NCBI RefSeq assembly: GCF_003046475.1
Contig: NZ_PZZZ01000002.1
Coordinates: 620,001 to 684,000, forward strand
Length of the DNA stretch: 64,000 nt
From: Mycoplana dimorpha
Lineage (GTDB): Bacteria; Pseudomonadota; Alphaproteobacteria; Rhizobiales; Rhizobiaceae
Direction: 5' to 3'
The notes beneath the pieces were generated by a model. That model worked only from the letters and a program-made list of their open reading frames with translations, did not search any database and was not told where the DNA came from. A program made the position numbers and the translations under genes. Below are positions 1-10,170 of the stretch, one piece after another (the stretch's first letter is position 1; each line of letters opens with the position of its first letter).

Positions 1-999
1 GCCCAGACGGAGCTCATGCAGCGCCAGAAAGAGACGACGACCGGGCGTCACGCCGACGTTGGCGCCGTTCTGGGCGCCAAGACCGCCCGCACGCTCAATC
101 TGCACCGCGACCTGCAGCGATTGGATTCGCTGCTGGCCACGAACGCACTGACCCAGCAGCGGCTCAGCGCTTCACAGCACGCGCTGGGACAGATGTCGGA
201 AGCGGCCAACCAGTTGCAGGAGACGCTTGTCGCGCTGACCGGGGCCGAATCGCACACGCAACTCGACAGGGCGAAGGAAAGCTTCGCCAGTGCTCTGTCG
301 CTGTTCACCAGCGCTGCCAATACGTCCTTCAGCGGCGAGTACCTCTTTTCCGGCATCAACACCGACGTGATGCCGATGCAGAACTATCTTGCCGCCGGAT
401 CGACGGCCAAGGCGGACTTCGACGCGGCGTTTTCCACCTTCTTCGGCTTCCCCCAGTCGGACCCGCAGGTGGCGAACATCACCAAGGCCCAGATGTCGTC
501 CTTCGTCTCCGACCTTGAAGCCATGTTCATGGACACGACCCCGACGGGGACCTGGGCAACCAACTGGTCGAACGCATCCGACCAGAACATGGCCAGCCGC
601 ATCAGCAATTCCGAGGTCATCCAGAGCTCGACTAACGCCAACACCGATGGGATGCGCAAGTTCGCGCTCGGCGCGGTGATCGGCTACGAACTGCTCAATC
701 TCGGCCTGGCCGCCGAGACGCGCAAGGAGGTCAGCGACCGGGCGCTCAACCTGATGGGCTCCGCCATCACCGGCATCGACGGCGAGCGCTCCACCCTCGG
801 TGTTTCGGAAGCCAGGGTCAAGCAGGCCAACATCTCGCTCGAGGCTCAATCGAAGATCCTGACGACCAGCATCAACGATCTTGAGAAGGTGGATACGAAC
901 GAAACCGCGACACGCATCACGACGCTCGAGACGCAGCTCGAGCTCGCCTACACGCTGACGGGGCGGCTGCAGAGAATGAGCCTGGTGAATTATCTCTGA
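1..999 (+). CDS. flgL: Flagellar hook-associated protein FlgL (HAP3), 5' end missing
   Basis: Hook-filament junction protein that joins the hook (through FlgK) to the flagellin filament outside the cell. The reading frame is already open at base 1, and the first Met at base 16 lies inside the conserved N-terminal helix (a [13 protein letters not shown] stretch that normally sits near residue 35), so the true start is upstream of the window. The visible 332 codons end at a TGA. Both termini are heptad-rich, as in flagellin-type axial proteins, with a variable middle. It heads the run flaF-flbT-flgD-fliQ-flhA-fliR with short spacings, which supports FlgL rather than flagellin. Confidence 0.93.
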   Translation, partial: AQTELMQRQKETTTGRHADVGAVLGAKTARTLNLHRDLQRLDSLLATNALTQQRLSASQHALGQMSEAANQLQETLVALTGAESHTQLDRAKESFASALSLFTSAANTSFSGEYLFSGINTDVMPMQNYLAAGSTAKADFDAAFSTFFGFPQSDPQVANITKAQMSSFVSDLEAMFMDTTPTGTWATNWSNASDQNMASRISNSEVIQSSTNANTDGMRKFALGAVIGYELLNLGLAAETRKEVSDRALNLMGSAITGIDGERSTLGVSEARVKQANISLEAQSKILTTSINDLEKVDTNETATRITTLETQLELAYTLTGRLQRMSLVNYL

Positions 1000-1037
1000 T
1001 GATCAGAGACGCGACGGCAAACATGAAGGGTGTCTGA

Positions 1038-1385
1038 ATGTACCAGTTCTCATACGTCGAGATCATGGAGGATGGCGTCGAGACCTCCAGAAGCCGCGAG
1101 CGGCAGGTTCTCGACCGTTCGATCGAGCTTCTGCGCAAGGCCCAGGCGGCCAAGGACTTCGGCCGGGACGCCATCGAGGCGACCTACTACACGCGGCGGG
1201 TCTGGATACGGTTCGTCGAGGATCTCGGCAATCCGGAAAACCAGCTCGACCAGGAGCTGCGCGCCAATCTCATTTCAATCGCCCTATGGATCTTGGGGGA
1301 GGTCGAACGGATCCGCAAACGCGAATCGACCAATTTCCAGGGGATCATCGACATAACCACCATCATCAGGGATGGCATAAAATGA
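1038..1385 (+). CDS. flaF: Flagellar biosynthesis regulator FlaF
   Basis: Small 115-residue FlaF-family protein. In alphaproteobacteria FlaF is needed for flagellin synthesis and works opposite FlbT. The sequence begins [13 protein letters not shown] and is largely helical without a signal peptide, as expected for a cytoplasmic regulator. The stop codon overlaps the flbT start (ATGA at 1382-1385), showing translational coupling. The start is 38 bases after flgL and the length matches the family. Confidence 0.92.
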   Translation: MYQFSYVEIMEDGVETSRSRERQVLDRSIELLRKAQAAKDFGRDAIEATYYTRRVWIRFVEDLGNPENQLDQELRANLISIALWILGEVERIRKRESTNFQGIIDITTIIRDGIK

Positions 1386-1828
1386 AAAGCACACTGCGGA
1401 TCTCACTGAAGTCCGGCGAGCGCATCTTCGTCAACGGGGCGGTATTGCGGGTCGACCGGAAGGTGGCTCTCGAATTCCTAAACGACGTCACGTTCCTGCT
1501 GGAGAACCACGTGCTCCAGCCCGAGCAGGCGACGACGCCTTTGCGCCAGCTGTACTTCATCGCGCAGATGATCCTCATGAATCCGGAAGGCGCCGAGCAG
1601 TCGACGGCAATCTTCCGCAAGTCGGTGATCATGCTGCTCAACTGCTTCAAGAACGAGGAGGTGCTGGCGGAGCTGAAGCGCATCGACGGCCTCGTAACCC
1701 AGGGCCGCGCCTTCGAAGCGCTGAAGGCGATCCGGGCCCTTTATCCGATCGAGGATCGCATCCTCAACGATCACGAACTGACGCCTGCGACGGTGGAGCA
1801 CATCCGCAAGGAGATCGCCATATGGTAA
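1382..1828 (+). CDS. flbT: Flagellar biosynthesis repressor FlbT
   Basis: A 148-residue protein beginning [20 protein letters not shown], the typical FlbT N-terminus. In Caulobacter FlbT binds the 5' leader of flagellin mRNA and limits its translation when the hook is incomplete; the same post-transcriptional role is inferred here. The frame is open further upstream to 1286, but the ATG at 1382 overlaps the flaF stop by four bases and gives the normal family length. The 3' end overlaps flgD by seven bases (ATGGTAA), so flaF, flbT and flgD are probably translated as a coupled set. Confidence 0.92.
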   Translation: MKSTLRISLKSGERIFVNGAVLRVDRKVALEFLNDVTFLLENHVLQPEQATTPLRQLYFIAQMILMNPEGAEQSTAIFRKSVIMLLNCFKNEEVLAELKRIDGLVTQGRAFEALKAIRALYPIEDRILNDHELTPATVEHIRKEIAIW

Positions 1829-2235
1829 CGCCGGTCGGCGCCGCGGGAAGCGGCTACACGCCGAACGTATCGGCCACAGAATCGGGCACAGATGCGAACA
1901 AGGCGACGCTGAACTACGAGAGTTTCCTGAAACTGCTCGTCGCGCAGCTGAAGAACCAGGACCCGACCGAGCCGATGGACCCGACGCAGCAGATGGCGCA
2001 GCTCGCCACCTTCTCCCAGGTCGAGCAGACCATCAAGACGAACAAGAACCTGGAGAGCCTGCTGCAGCGCACTTCGCTGCAGGAAGCCAATTCTGTGATC
2101 GGTCGCACCGTGACCAACGAGGACGGCACGATTTCTGGTGTCGTCAAGGAAGTGACGCTGTATACCGATGGCATCGTCGCCACGCTTGATTCGGGCAAGA
2201 AGCTCGTGATCGGCCCGGGTGTGAAGGTGCAGTGA
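1822..2235 (+). CDS. flgD: Flagellar hook assembly protein FlgD
   Basis: Hook-cap scaffold needed for assembly of FlgE subunits. The 137-residue product contains the conserved FlgD N-terminal block ([21 protein letters not shown], roughly residues 48-68) followed by a short C-terminal segment. It is much shorter than the enterobacterial protein (about 230 residues), because the Ig/tudor-like C-terminal part is minimal; this is usual in rhizobia. The start ATG overlaps the end of flbT. Confidence 0.9.
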   Translation: MVTPVGAAGSGYTPNVSATESGTDANKATLNYESFLKLLVAQLKNQDPTEPMDPTQQMAQLATFSQVEQTIKTNKNLESLLQRTSLQEANSVIGRTVTNEDGTISGVVKEVTLYTDGIVATLDSGKKLVIGPGVKVQ

Positions 2236-2241
2236 TCCGAC

Positions 2242-2508
2242 ATGAATGAGGCCGACGCCCTCGACATCGCGCAAGCCGCCATCTGGACCGTGATCGTCGC
2301 ATCCGGTCCGGCGGTCCTTGCCGCCATGATCGTCGGCGTCAGCATCGCCTTCATCCAGGCCCTGACGCAGGTTCAGGAAGTCACGCTGACCTTCGTCCCG
2401 AAAATTCTTGCGATCCTCATCACGGTGGCGATCTCGGCGCCCTTCATCGGCGCGCAAATCTCCATTTTCAGCGACATCATCTTCTCCCGGATTGAATCCG
2501 GTTTCTAG
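2242..2508 (+). CDS. fliQ: Flagellar export gate protein FliQ
   Basis: Integral inner-membrane component of the flagellar type III export gate (FliPQR-FlhB). The product is 88 residues, the usual size, with two hydrophobic helices (about 15-40 and 50-75) and the FliQ-typical FIQALTQVQEVTLTFVPK segment between them. It starts six bases after the flgD stop. The fliP and flhB partners are not in the window. Confidence 0.92.
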   Translation: MNEADALDIAQAAIWTVIVASGPAVLAAMIVGVSIAFIQALTQVQEVTLTFVPKILAILITVAISAPFIGAQISIFSDIIFSRIESGF

Positions 2509-2639
2509 ATCGCGACCGGCCGTCAGGTCCGGTCGGCCGTTCGTCGGCGCTGCCACCCTCGCGCAAGTTTCGCGGGCTAGGAGTCTGGCAGCATTGCGGT
2601 CCCTGGTGGCCGCGCCTCTCATGACGAGACGGGACGACA

Positions 2640-4727
2640 ATGGCACAGGTACCGGCACTCTCCATCCCAAAGGTCAATCCGAGCGGCCGGGATGTCGCCT
2701 TCGCAATAGGCATCGTCACGATCCTCACGATCCTGTTCCTGCCGATCCCGACGTTCCTGATCGACATGGGGCTCGCGTTCTCGATCGCCTTTTCGGTGCT
2801 GATCTTGATGGTGGCGCTGTGGATACAGCGGCCGCTCGACTTCTCTTCGTTCCCGACCATCCTGCTGATCGCCACGATGATCCGGCTGGCGCTGAACATC
2901 GCCACCACGCGAGTGATCCTGTCGCACGGCCACCAGGGGCATGATGCCGCCGGCGGCGTCATCGCCGGGTTTGCAAGCCTCGTCATGTCCGGCGACTTCG
3001 TCATCGGGCTGATCGTCTTCCTGATCCTGATTACGGTTAACTTCATCGTCATCACCAAGGGCGCGACCCGCATCGCCGAGGTCGGCGCCCGCTTCACGCT
3101 CGATGCCATCCCCGGCAAGCAGATGTCGATCGACGCCGATCTCTCCGCCGGCCTCATCGACGAGAAGCAGGCGCAGCACCGCCGGCGCGAACTGGAGGAC
3201 GAAAGCTCCTTCTTCGGTTCAATGGACGGTGCGTCGAAGTTTGTGCGCGGCGATGCGATCGCCGGCCTGCTCATCACCGCCATCAACATCTTCGGCGGCA
3301 TCATCATCGGCTACTTCCGCCACGGCATGCAGATCGGCGAAGCGGCCGACGTGTTCGTCAAGCTGTCGGTTGGCGATGGCGTCGTCTCGCAGATCCCCGC
3401 CCTCATCGTATCGCTTGCCGCGGGCCTGCTGGTTTCCCGCGGCAGCGCACCCGGTTCCACCGACCAGGCAGTCGTCAACCAGCTGAGTGGCTACCCGCGC
3501 GCGCTGATGGTTGCCGCCGGCCTGATGGCGCTCCTGGCGGTGATGCCGGGCCTGCCGTTCTTTCCCTTCATGGTGCTCGGCGGCGTCATGGCCTTCGGCG
3601 GCTGGATCATCCCGCGCCGCCAGGAGGAGGAGAACAGGCTCAAGCGCGAGCAGGAGGCGAAAACCGCGATGGAGACGAAGGAGGCCGACAAGGACTCCGT
3701 CAAGGCGGCGCTGAAGACGGCGGAGATCGAACTCCTGCTCGGCAAGCAGGTTTCGACGCGGCTCCTCGGCGCCCATCAGGAACTGGCCTTCCGCGTCGGC
3801 AAGATGCGCAAGAAGTTCGCGACCCAGTACGGATTCGTCGTTCCGGAGATCAAGGTCTCGGACGACATCTCCATCCCCGACAAGTCCTATCACATCCGTA
3901 TTCATGGAACGACGGTCGCCTCCAGCCTGGTGCGCGTCGGCGAGGTGCTGGTCGTGACCGGCGGCGGCCGCAAGCCGAGCGTTCCGGGAGACGATATCCG
4001 CGAACCCGCCTTCGGCATGCCGGCGGTCTCGGTCCTCGAGACCTTCGCCGACGACCTGCGCCGCGAAGGCTTCCATCCGATCGACAACGTTTCGGTGGTG
4101 CTGACGCATCTGTCCGAAGTCATCCGAAACAACCTGCCGCAGCTCTTGTCCTACAAGGACGTCAAGATCCTGATCGAGCGGCTCGATCCCGAATACCGCA
4201 AGCTCGCCGACGAGATCTGCTCATCGCACATGTCCTATTCGGGCCTGCAGGCGGTGCTGAAGCTGCTGCTGGCCGAGCGCGTCTCGATCCGCAACCTGCA
4301 TCTCATCCTCGAGGCGGTCGCCGAACTCGCCCCGCATGTGCGCAAGACCGAACAGATCGTCGAGCATGTCCGTATCCGCATGGCGCAGCAGCTTTGCGGC
4401 GATCTCGCCGAGAATGGGGTGCTGCGCGTGCTGCGCCTCGGCAATCGCTGGGACATGGTCTTCCATCAGGCGCTGAAGCGCGACGCCAAGGGCGAGGTCG
4501 TCGAGTTCGACATCGATCCGCGGCAGCTTGAGGAGTTCAGCGAGCAGGCGACTAAAGTAATCCGTGAATTCCTGGACCGCGGCACGCCGTTTGTGCTGGT
4601 CACCTCGCCCGAATCCCGGTCTTATGTGCGCATGATCATCGAACGCCTCTTTGCCACATTGCCGGTCCTGTCCCACGTCGAACTCGCCAAGGGCATCGAG
4701 ATCAAGATCCTCGGCTCGATCTCATGA
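2640..4727 (+). CDS. flhA: Flagellar export apparatus protein FlhA
   Basis: Large export-gate subunit that couples proton flow to secretion and docks chaperone-substrate complexes through its cytoplasmic domain. The 695-residue length is standard. The N-terminal half has about eight transmembrane helices, and the FHIPEP-family signature ([19 protein letters not shown], near residues 143-161) is intact. From about residue 330 a charged linker leads into the soluble C-terminal domain. The stop codon overlaps the fliR start (ATGA, 4724-4727). A 131-base gap separates it from fliQ and contains inverted GGCCGG-type repeats but no clear promoter. Confidence 0.95.
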   Translation: MAQVPALSIPKVNPSGRDVAFAIGIVTILTILFLPIPTFLIDMGLAFSIAFSVLILMVALWIQRPLDFSSFPTILLIATMIRLALNIATTRVILSHGHQGHDAAGGVIAGFASLVMSGDFVIGLIVFLILITVNFIVITKGATRIAEVGARFTLDAIPGKQMSIDADLSAGLIDEKQAQHRRRELEDESSFFGSMDGASKFVRGDAIAGLLITAINIFGGIIIGYFRHGMQIGEAADVFVKLSVGDGVVSQIPALIVSLAAGLLVSRGSAPGSTDQAVVNQLSGYPRALMVAAGLMALLAVMPGLPFFPFMVLGGVMAFGGWIIPRRQEEENRLKREQEAKTAMETKEADKDSVKAALKTAEIELLLGKQVSTRLLGAHQELAFRVGKMRKKFATQYGFVVPEIKVSDDISIPDKSYHIRIHGTTVASSLVRVGEVLVVTGGGRKPSVPGDDIREPAFGMPAVSVLETFADDLRREGFHPIDNVSVVLTHLSEVIRNNLPQLLSYKDVKILIERLDPEYRKLADEICSSHMSYSGLQAVLKLLLAERVSIRNLHLILEAVAELAPHVRKTEQIVEHVRIRMAQQLCGDLAENGVLRVLRLGNRWDMVFHQALKRDAKGEVVEFDIDPRQLEEFSEQATKVIREFLDRGTPFVLVTSPESRSYVRMIIERLFATLPVLSHVELAKGIEIKILGSIS

Positions 4728-5473
4728 TCACCGATCCGCAGGGGACGGTGCTCGCCCTGTTTGCCGCCTTCTGCCGGGTCGGCGGCTGCTTCATGCTGCT
4801 GCCGGGCTTCTCGTCTGCCCGCGTCGCCATGCAGGTCCGGCTGTTCGTCGCCGTCGCTGTATCGATGGCGGTACTGCCGCTGCTCTGGGACACGATCTAT
4901 CCGAAGACGCAGGGAGCGACGGTCTCCTATCTTCAGGTGATTCTGTTCGAAACCATGGTCGGCGCGGTGATCGGGCTGATCACCCGCTACTACGTGCTCG
5001 GGCTGCAGTTCGCCGGAACGGCGCTGACGATGATGATCGGCTTCAACTCGCCCCCTTCGCAGGACATCCTCGAGGAGGCAGCGGAGAACCAGCTGACCAA
5101 TCTGATCAGCTTTGCCGGCCTGATGATCCTGTTCATGCTGAACTTCCACCACGTCGTGCTCCGGGCGCTGGTGGATTCCTATACGGCTCTGCCGATGGGC
5201 GGTTTCAATCCGCAGAGCGCGCTGATCTCGCTCACCGATACCCTGGCGCAGACCTTCAGCATCATGCTGCGCCTCGCCAGCCCCTTCATCATCTATGGCC
5301 TGTTGTTCAACGTCGCCGTCGGCCTGATCAACAAGCTGGCTCCGCAGATGCCGATCTACTTCATCTCGCTGCCCTACATCATCATGGGCGGACTGTTCCT
5401 GCTCTATTTCGGCATCTCCTCGCTTCTGGAAATCTTTGCCGGCGGCTTCATCCCGGTCTTCGAGGGACGTTGA
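4724..5473 (+). CDS. fliR: Flagellar export gate protein FliR
   Basis: Membrane protein of the FliPQR export gate. The 249-residue product has about six hydrophobic segments and FliR-type motifs, for example the [13 protein letters not shown] region and the C-terminal [18 protein letters not shown] helix. It is translationally coupled to flhA by a four-base overlap. The downstream coiled-coil gene begins eight bases after its stop, with its ribosome binding site (GAGGTG) lying across the fliR stop. Confidence 0.93.
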   Translation: MITDPQGTVLALFAAFCRVGGCFMLLPGFSSARVAMQVRLFVAVAVSMAVLPLLWDTIYPKTQGATVSYLQVILFETMVGAVIGLITRYYVLGLQFAGTALTMMIGFNSPPSQDILEEAAENQLTNLISFAGLMILFMLNFHHVVLRALVDSYTALPMGGFNPQSALISLTDTLAQTFSIMLRLASPFIIYGLLFNVAVGLINKLAPQMPIYFISLPYIIMGGLFLLYFGISSLLEIFAGGFIPVFEGR

Positions 5474-5480
5474 GGTGTAG

Positions 5481-5879
5481 ATGAAAAGCCGATCCGACAA
5501 GTTGAAGCGCCTCGTCACCGTGCAGCGCCATCTCGAGCAGATGGCGGAGATTGACCTGGCGGTGACGACGCAGCAGCGCCAGGAGGTGGCCGAGACGATG
5601 GACGCGGTTGCAGGCGCGATCAGCTCGCTCAATCCGGTCCACCGCAATTTCTCCGGCATCTACGCCGCACAGATCGGCAAGCTGCGCCACAAGGATACGA
5701 TGCTCGCCGGCGTGCAGCAGATGCACGAGATGCGCATCGTCCGCGAGCGCGCGAAGGGCGACCGGCTGGAGGAGCGCATGCAGGAGGCACGCCTCCTGGA
5801 GGAGCGCGAAGCCGAGGACAATGCGATTCACGACCTGATCGACCAGCATGTCGCCAGGCGAGATGCTGGCGATCTTTAA
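5481..5879 (+). CDS. Conserved coiled-coil protein of the flagellar operon (FliJ-like size and character)
   Basis: A 132-residue, highly charged, almost wholly helical protein with many Arg/Glu/Gln heptads (VQRHLEQMAEIDLAV, RLEERMQEARLLEERE). It has no signal peptide or membrane segment. The position directly behind fliR, its length and the coiled-coil character resemble the FliJ class of export escort proteins, but no diagnostic FliJ motif is visible, so the function is only inferred from context. A 203-base gap follows in which no gene is seen. Confidence 0.75.
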   Translation: MKSRSDKLKRLVTVQRHLEQMAEIDLAVTTQQRQEVAETMDAVAGAISSLNPVHRNFSGIYAAQIGKLRHKDTMLAGVQQMHEMRIVRERAKGDRLEERMQEARLLEEREAEDNAIHDLIDQHVARRDAGDL

Positions 5880-6082
5880 CGGCCCTGTCGCGTCGGCATG
5901 GCCAGCCTGCCGTAAGGTTGAGCAGCGATAGTCGAATCCGACCCGAGGAAATGCAGCCTTGCGGCGCTGCCGATTGTCGCGACGATCCCGTCCGCTGTAT
6001 TGGTGCCGTAGCGTCCTCGCGAACAACAGCTGGCATCCTGCCATGACGGCGGCACGGCCGGACATTCGAGAGGCAACGAGAC

Positions 6083-6652
6083 GTGGCGATTTCACCCCCA
6101 AGTGATCTGGTGCTCGACGTTCTGCGCGCCGCCGATCCGGCATCGGTGCAGGAGGCGCAGGCGAAGCTCAAGTCGAACCGCGCCAGCTTTGAGGCGACGA
6201 GCCTTGCGGACGCGGGCAATGGCTTCGGCACCGCCGTCGGTATTCTGAACCGGGATTCGTCCGGTGCCACGGCAGGTTCGGCAGCAACGACGGGCATTGG
6301 TGGCGGCAAGGCCATCCCGGAGACCTACCGCAAGTTCGAGGCCATGGTGCTGCAGAACTTCGTCAAGTCGATGCTGCCCGCCGACAGCGAGGAGATCTAC
6401 GGCAAGGGCACGGCCGGCGAGATCTGGCGCGGCATGATGGCCGAACAGATCGGCGAGGTGATCGCCAAGGGCGGCGGCATCGGTATTGCCGCAAGCCTGG
6501 CGAAGGACAACGACAAGAAGGATGCCACAAACGATATCGCCGTGATCGATCCGAATGCGCAGCGCGTGTCTACGGCCATGCTTCAGGAGATGCAGCGCAC
6601 TGCCTTCGCCGAGCTGATGCCCGGTGAAGAGAACAACAAAAAGACGTCCTGA
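6083..6652 (+). CDS. FlgJ-like rod-binding protein
   Basis: A 189-residue protein carrying the FlgJ N-terminal rod-binding domain (PETYRKFEAMVLQNFVKSML around residues 79-98, and the EIWRGMMAEQIGEVIAKGGG segment). The muramidase domain of enterobacterial FlgJ is absent, as is common in alphaproteobacteria, where a separate lytic enzyme opens the peptidoglycan. Translation starts at GTG, followed by the in-frame AISPPSDLVLD. It probably caps the growing rod in the periplasm. It belongs to the flagellar operon, upstream of a FlgN-like gene. Confidence 0.85.
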   Translation: MAISPPSDLVLDVLRAADPASVQEAQAKLKSNRASFEATSLADAGNGFGTAVGILNRDSSGATAGSAATTGIGGGKAIPETYRKFEAMVLQNFVKSMLPADSEEIYGKGTAGEIWRGMMAEQIGEVIAKGGGIGIAASLAKDNDKKDATNDIAVIDPNAQRVSTAMLQEMQRTAFAELMPGEENNKKTS

Positions 6653-6666
6653 TTGGAGGAAGAACG

Positions 6667-7035
6667 ATGGAATCGGCAACAAACGATCTCCGCATCCGCA
6701 CCGTACTGAACCGGCTCGAGACGATTGTCGACGCGGAGAACGCCGGCATCGGCGTCGATCCGGATTTCGACCTGCAGACATCGAACGCCCACAAGAGCCG
6801 CTGTCTCTACGAGCTGGCGATGCTTTCGCGCGACATCACGCCCGAAGAGATGCCGAAGTCCGTCGCCTCGCAGCTGAAGAGCCTGCGCGAGAAGCTGGCC
6901 GCCAACGCGCAGCGGGTCGCCGCACATCTGGAAGCGGTCCGCGCCGTGGTGCAGTTGCTCAAGGACGCGGTGCGTGAGCAGGAGGCGGACGGCACCTATT
7001 CGCAAGAACAGTTCCGCTTTGGATACCAGCCGTGA
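6667..7035 (+). CDS. FlgN-like flagellar chaperone
   Basis: A 122-residue helical cytoplasmic protein (RTVLNRLETIVDAENAGI near the N-terminus, a long coiled coil RVAAHLEAVRAVVQLLKDAVRE near the C-terminus). This resembles FlgN-family chaperones that escort FlgK/FlgL. A strong ribosome binding site (GGAGGAAG) precedes the ATG. Its stop overlaps the GTG start of the next gene. The assignment rests on the N-terminal pattern, the size and the operon position; residue-level proof is modest. Confidence 0.75.
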   Translation: MESATNDLRIRTVLNRLETIVDAENAGIGVDPDFDLQTSNAHKSRCLYELAMLSRDITPEEMPKSVASQLKSLREKLAANAQRVAAHLEAVRAVVQLLKDAVREQEADGTYSQEQFRFGYQP

Positions 7036-7547
7036 TCAAGCTCGTCCTCACCGGCGTCTGGATCTGCGTCATCACGCTGGCCTCGGTCTATTTCTCGATG
7101 CAGATGGCAGCGGCGCCCAGGGTCGACGAGGACGCGGCGCGGGCGGCTGCGCTGGAGTTGATCAAGGGTACGCAGACGACCATTCCTGTTATCCGGGACG
7201 GCGCGGTCAAGGGCTATTTCCTGACGCGGGTATCCTTCACGGCCGACGGTGACCTGGCGGCAAAGCAGGTCGTTCCGATCGGCGAGACGATCACCGACGA
7301 GCTCTATACGTTGCTGGTCGGTGAGCGGATGGTCGACATCGAAAATCTCGACCGCTTCGATGTCGAGGCGTTCCGCACGAAGATCAGGGACGGCCTGAAT
7401 ACGCGGTTTGGCGAGCAGATCATCGATCGGGTGCTGGTCGAGCAGATCGATTACATCGCCAAGGCGGAGGTCAACTCAAAGCCCATCCGCAAGGGTACCC
7501 CCATCGTCAGGAACGATTCGCCGGCGAGGCCCGCCGGTTCGCAGTGA
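7032..7547 (+). CDS. Single-pass membrane protein at the end of the flagellar operon
   Basis: A 171-residue protein starting at a GTG that overlaps the previous stop (GTGA). It has an N-terminal transmembrane anchor (about residues 4-22), then a mixed alpha/beta extracytoplasmic domain with IPVIRDGAVKGYFLTRVSFTAD and a C-terminal helix (EAFRTKIRDGLNTRFGEQI). The layout of anchor, periplasmic domain and C-terminal helix is reminiscent of FliL, but the sequence match is too weak to name it. The operon position suggests a motor-associated or flagellar accessory role. Confidence 0.75.
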   Translation: MIKLVLTGVWICVITLASVYFSMQMAAAPRVDEDAARAAALELIKGTQTTIPVIRDGAVKGYFLTRVSFTADGDLAAKQVVPIGETITDELYTLLVGERMVDIENLDRFDVEAFRTKIRDGLNTRFGEQIIDRVLVEQIDYIAKAEVNSKPIRKGTPIVRNDSPARPAGSQ

Positions 7548-7625
7548 GACCAGGGGCGGAACTGGCCATCCCCTATCGCGTGGCGCCGGCATGGCTCCCG
7601 CCCCGCGCCAAGGAGACCCCCGCAG

Positions 7626-8420
7626 TCACGCCCTGCCGTTGCGGCGCCGGCCGAACAGGATCTGCAGCTTGTACCGGGCGACACGGTAGAGAAAAAGCGG
7701 ATTTCCGACGATGTAGCGGTACCAGAGCCGTTGGGGCTCCTGCATCAGGCGATACAGCCACTCAAGGCGGAAACGACGCATCCGCACCGGTGCACGCGGC
7801 ACGCGCCCGGCCACGAAGTCGAACAGGGCTCCAACACTGATGACGAGCCGTGCATGACCGGGGGTGACGTGCCGGTCGATCCACTTCTCCTGCACGGGAC
7901 TGCCCATGGCGACGAGCAGGATGTCGGGTTGCAGTTCCCGCACCTTCGCCATCACGGCGTCGGATTTGCTCCGGTCGAAGAAGCCGTCGGACACAGCCTG
8001 GAATTCGTGCCAGGGCGTGTGCGCTTTGAATTTCTCCGCAGCCCTGAGCAGCACGTCCCGCTCCGCACCGATCAGGGCGATGCGCTTCGGGGTCTCCATG
8101 TAGGTCAGAAGCGCGGGCACGAAGTCGGTTCCGTTGAGGTTGGCGGGGAACGGATGGCCGTGAAGAAGTTTCGAGGCAATGTCGACGCCGTGCCCGTCCG
8201 GCAGCACGAGCTGGCGCTCCAGCGCATTCCGGTACTCGGCATCGCTGAGCATCAGGTTGGCGTTATTGGCGTTCAAGAAGGCGATCGTCGTCTGCCCGAC
8301 CGGCAGGTCGGCGACCCGCGCGGCGAAATCGAAGGCTGCGGCCCAGTCGAGGTCGCAGACCGGTATGCCGAGAATGTCGCGCTGCGATGCGACAAGCGAG
8401 CCGTTCGTCCGAAGGTTCAT
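7626..8420 (-). CDS. WecG/TagA/CpsF-family glycosyltransferase
   Basis: A 264-residue glycosyltransferase of the family that adds N-acetylmannosamine or its uronic acid to polyprenyl-linked GlcNAc, or acts in exopolysaccharide assembly. All family hallmarks are present: LPDGHGVD (73-80), NGTDF (96-100), MGSPVQEKWI in the middle, and the C-terminal RRFRLEWLYRLMQEPQRLW signature. No signal peptide is seen; it is expected to work at the cytoplasmic membrane face. It converges on the flagellar operon and stands alone, so its glycan cannot be told from context. Confidence 0.9.
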   Translation of the reverse strand: MNLRTNGSLVASQRDILGIPVCDLDWAAAFDFAARVADLPVGQTTIAFLNANNANLMLSDAEYRNALERQLVLPDGHGVDIASKLLHGHPFPANLNGTDFVPALLTYMETPKRIALIGAERDVLLRAAEKFKAHTPWHEFQAVSDGFFDRSKSDAVMAKVRELQPDILLVAMGSPVQEKWIDRHVTPGHARLVISVGALFDFVAGRVPRAPVRMRRFRLEWLYRLMQEPQRLWYRYIVGNPLFLYRVARYKLQILFGRRRNGRA

Positions 8421-8811
8421 GCCCGGCCCCGCAAGCGGGAGCCAGGCGAATACGCCCCGCGTGCCGCAGAAGGCCGGAAGGAGGGATCGGTCGGGTGTGT
8501 GCGGCTATGGTCCAGCAGGTCAGTCATCGGGCGCAGTCCATCAGGGCTTCGCCTCGCTGTATCAGCTTCGCTTGAAGCCGGACTTAAATCATCCCTTCAA
8601 GTGCGCCGCATTCCGTTCAGGATCTGTTTACCTTTCGCATGCGCCGAGGCGGGCTTGACCTTCGGCGGCGTCCTGAGGGCCGGGTCATGGTTGCCCATCC
8701 GCCTTGTGAGTTGCTTGCAAATTTCGTTTCGGAACAGCATAGGACGCTAAAAGGCTATTGCCGCCGATTTCCTGGGGTTAGATTTCGCGCAGTCTGCGAG
8801 GGGAGAATAAA
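8421..8811. other. 391-bp intergenic region between glycosyltransferase gene and folD
   Basis: Divergent spacer. A CTTGAC hexamer lies at 8654-8659 but no convincing -10 element is found at the right distance. The last 15 bases before folD (GAGGGGAGAATAAA) hold a good ribosome binding site. No protein-like ORF or strong hairpin was seen. Confidence 0.5.
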
Positions 8812-9711
8812 GTGACCACCATTATTGATGGGAAGCAGGTTGCCGCTTCCGTGATCGACGCCGTCAAGTCCGCCGCCCGCGAACTCGAGCAGGATGCGGG
8901 CGTGAAAACCGGCCTGGCCGTCGTGATCGTCGGCGACGATCCGGCGAGCCATGCCTATGTGTCGTCGAAGAGCCGGATGGCCAAGGAGTGCGGCTTCACC
9001 TCCATCCAGCACACGCTGCCGGAAGAGACGACGCAGGAGGAACTGGCGGCGCTGGTCCAGACGCTGAATGCGGACGACACGATCCACGGCATCCTCGTAC
9101 AGCTTCCGCTGCCGAAGCACCTGAACTCCGAGCCGATCATCCAGTCGATCCTTCCGGAGAAGGACGTGGACGGGCTGCACGTCGTCAATGCCGGCAAGCT
9201 CGCCACCGGCGATCTCGACGGCGGGCTGATCTCCTGCACGCCTGCGGGCGCCATGGTGCTGGTGCGCGGCATCCACGGCGACGATCTCTCCGGCCTGAAC
9301 GCCGTCGTCATTGGCCGCTCCAACCTGTTCGGCAAGCCGATGGCGGCGCTGCTGGTCAACGCCAATGCGACCGTCACCACCGCGCATTCGCGCACGAAGG
9401 ATCTCGCCGCGGTCTGCCGCAATGCCGATATCCTGGTCGCTGCGGTCGGCCGGCCGGAAATGGTCAAGGCTGACTGGGTGAAGCCCGGCGCGACCGTCAT
9501 CGACGTTGGCATCAACCGCGTTCTGGCGCCGGAAAAAGGCGAGGGCAAGTCGCGCCTCGTCGGCGACGTGGCCTTCGAGGAATGTGCAAAGGTCGCAGGC
9601 GCCATCACGCCCGTCCCGGGCGGCGTCGGCCCGATGACCATCGCCATGCTGATGGCCAACACCGTGATTGCCGCCTATCGCAAGAGCGGCCGCAAGGCGC
9701 CGAAATTCTGA
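8812..9711 (+). CDS. folD: Bifunctional methylenetetrahydrofolate dehydrogenase/cyclohydrolase FolD
   Basis: Converts 5,10-methylene-THF to 10-formyl-THF in one-carbon metabolism (NADP-dependent dehydrogenase plus cyclohydrolase). The 299-residue product has the expected landmarks: the [13 protein letters not shown] block with the catalytic Lys near residue 54, the [12 protein letters not shown] motif near 99-110, PEKDVDGLH, the nucleotide-binding GRSNLFGKP near 168, and C-terminal [14 protein letters not shown]. The start is GTG, supported by an upstream GAGGGGAGA. It is monocistronic, with no coupling to the agl genes downstream. Confidence 0.97.
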   Translation: MTTIIDGKQVAASVIDAVKSAARELEQDAGVKTGLAVVIVGDDPASHAYVSSKSRMAKECGFTSIQHTLPEETTQEELAALVQTLNADDTIHGILVQLPLPKHLNSEPIIQSILPEKDVDGLHVVNAGKLATGDLDGGLISCTPAGAMVLVRGIHGDDLSGLNAVVIGRSNLFGKPMAALLVNANATVTTAHSRTKDLAAVCRNADILVAAVGRPEMVKADWVKPGATVIDVGINRVLAPEKGEGKSRLVGDVAFEECAKVAGAITPVPGGVGPMTIAMLMANTVIAAYRKSGRKAPKF

Positions 9712-10170
9712 GCGGCAGGCGGGCCTCCAGCTCCGTTTGAGGGGCTGCCTCCTCCCACTGGCGTGGCGCGTGAATACGGCGCGTCACGCCGTCCCGACCC
9801 TCGGTCCCGCCTTCCTCTCTGAAGGGGAGGGCGGAGAGTATCCTGCCCTCGACTTCCTCGGGCCAAGGCGGCGCAGCCGCCCTCCGGCTCCGCGCTGCTG
9901 GACCGCCGCAATAGCCGTTCTCGCCCGTGATCGCCGGCACACCGCCCGGTTGAGGCACCACTGGGCGCCCACCAGGCCGTGGCGTCCTCCCGAAAACAAG
10001 AAATCTCAACGCGTTGCGCCGCATATGCAGCGCGGCATGGCCCGGCGATGCCCTTGACGGGGGAGGGCGCATGCGGAATGTTGCGCGTTAGAGGCAGTTT
10101 GACAGACGTAGACGGGGGAAATTCTGGAGGAGCCCGGCGTCAGGCCGGGCATGTGATGGGAGGCAATCAC
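9712..10170. other. 459-bp GC-rich region upstream of aglE
   Basis: No believable gene. It contains short inverted GC-rich stretches (around 9810-9870) and a TTGACA hexamer at 10099-10104 that could be the -35 of the agl promoter, though the matching -10 is poor. Two tandem hairpins immediately precede and include the aglE start (see the separate entry). No LacI-type regulator gene lies here, although one usually precedes this operon. Confidence 0.5.

Noticed and set aside
2560-2620. Sigma-54-like TGGCAG-CATTGCG upstream of flhA
   Set aside because: The GG and GC doublets are only nine bases apart rather than the required spacing, so it is not a sigma-54 promoter.
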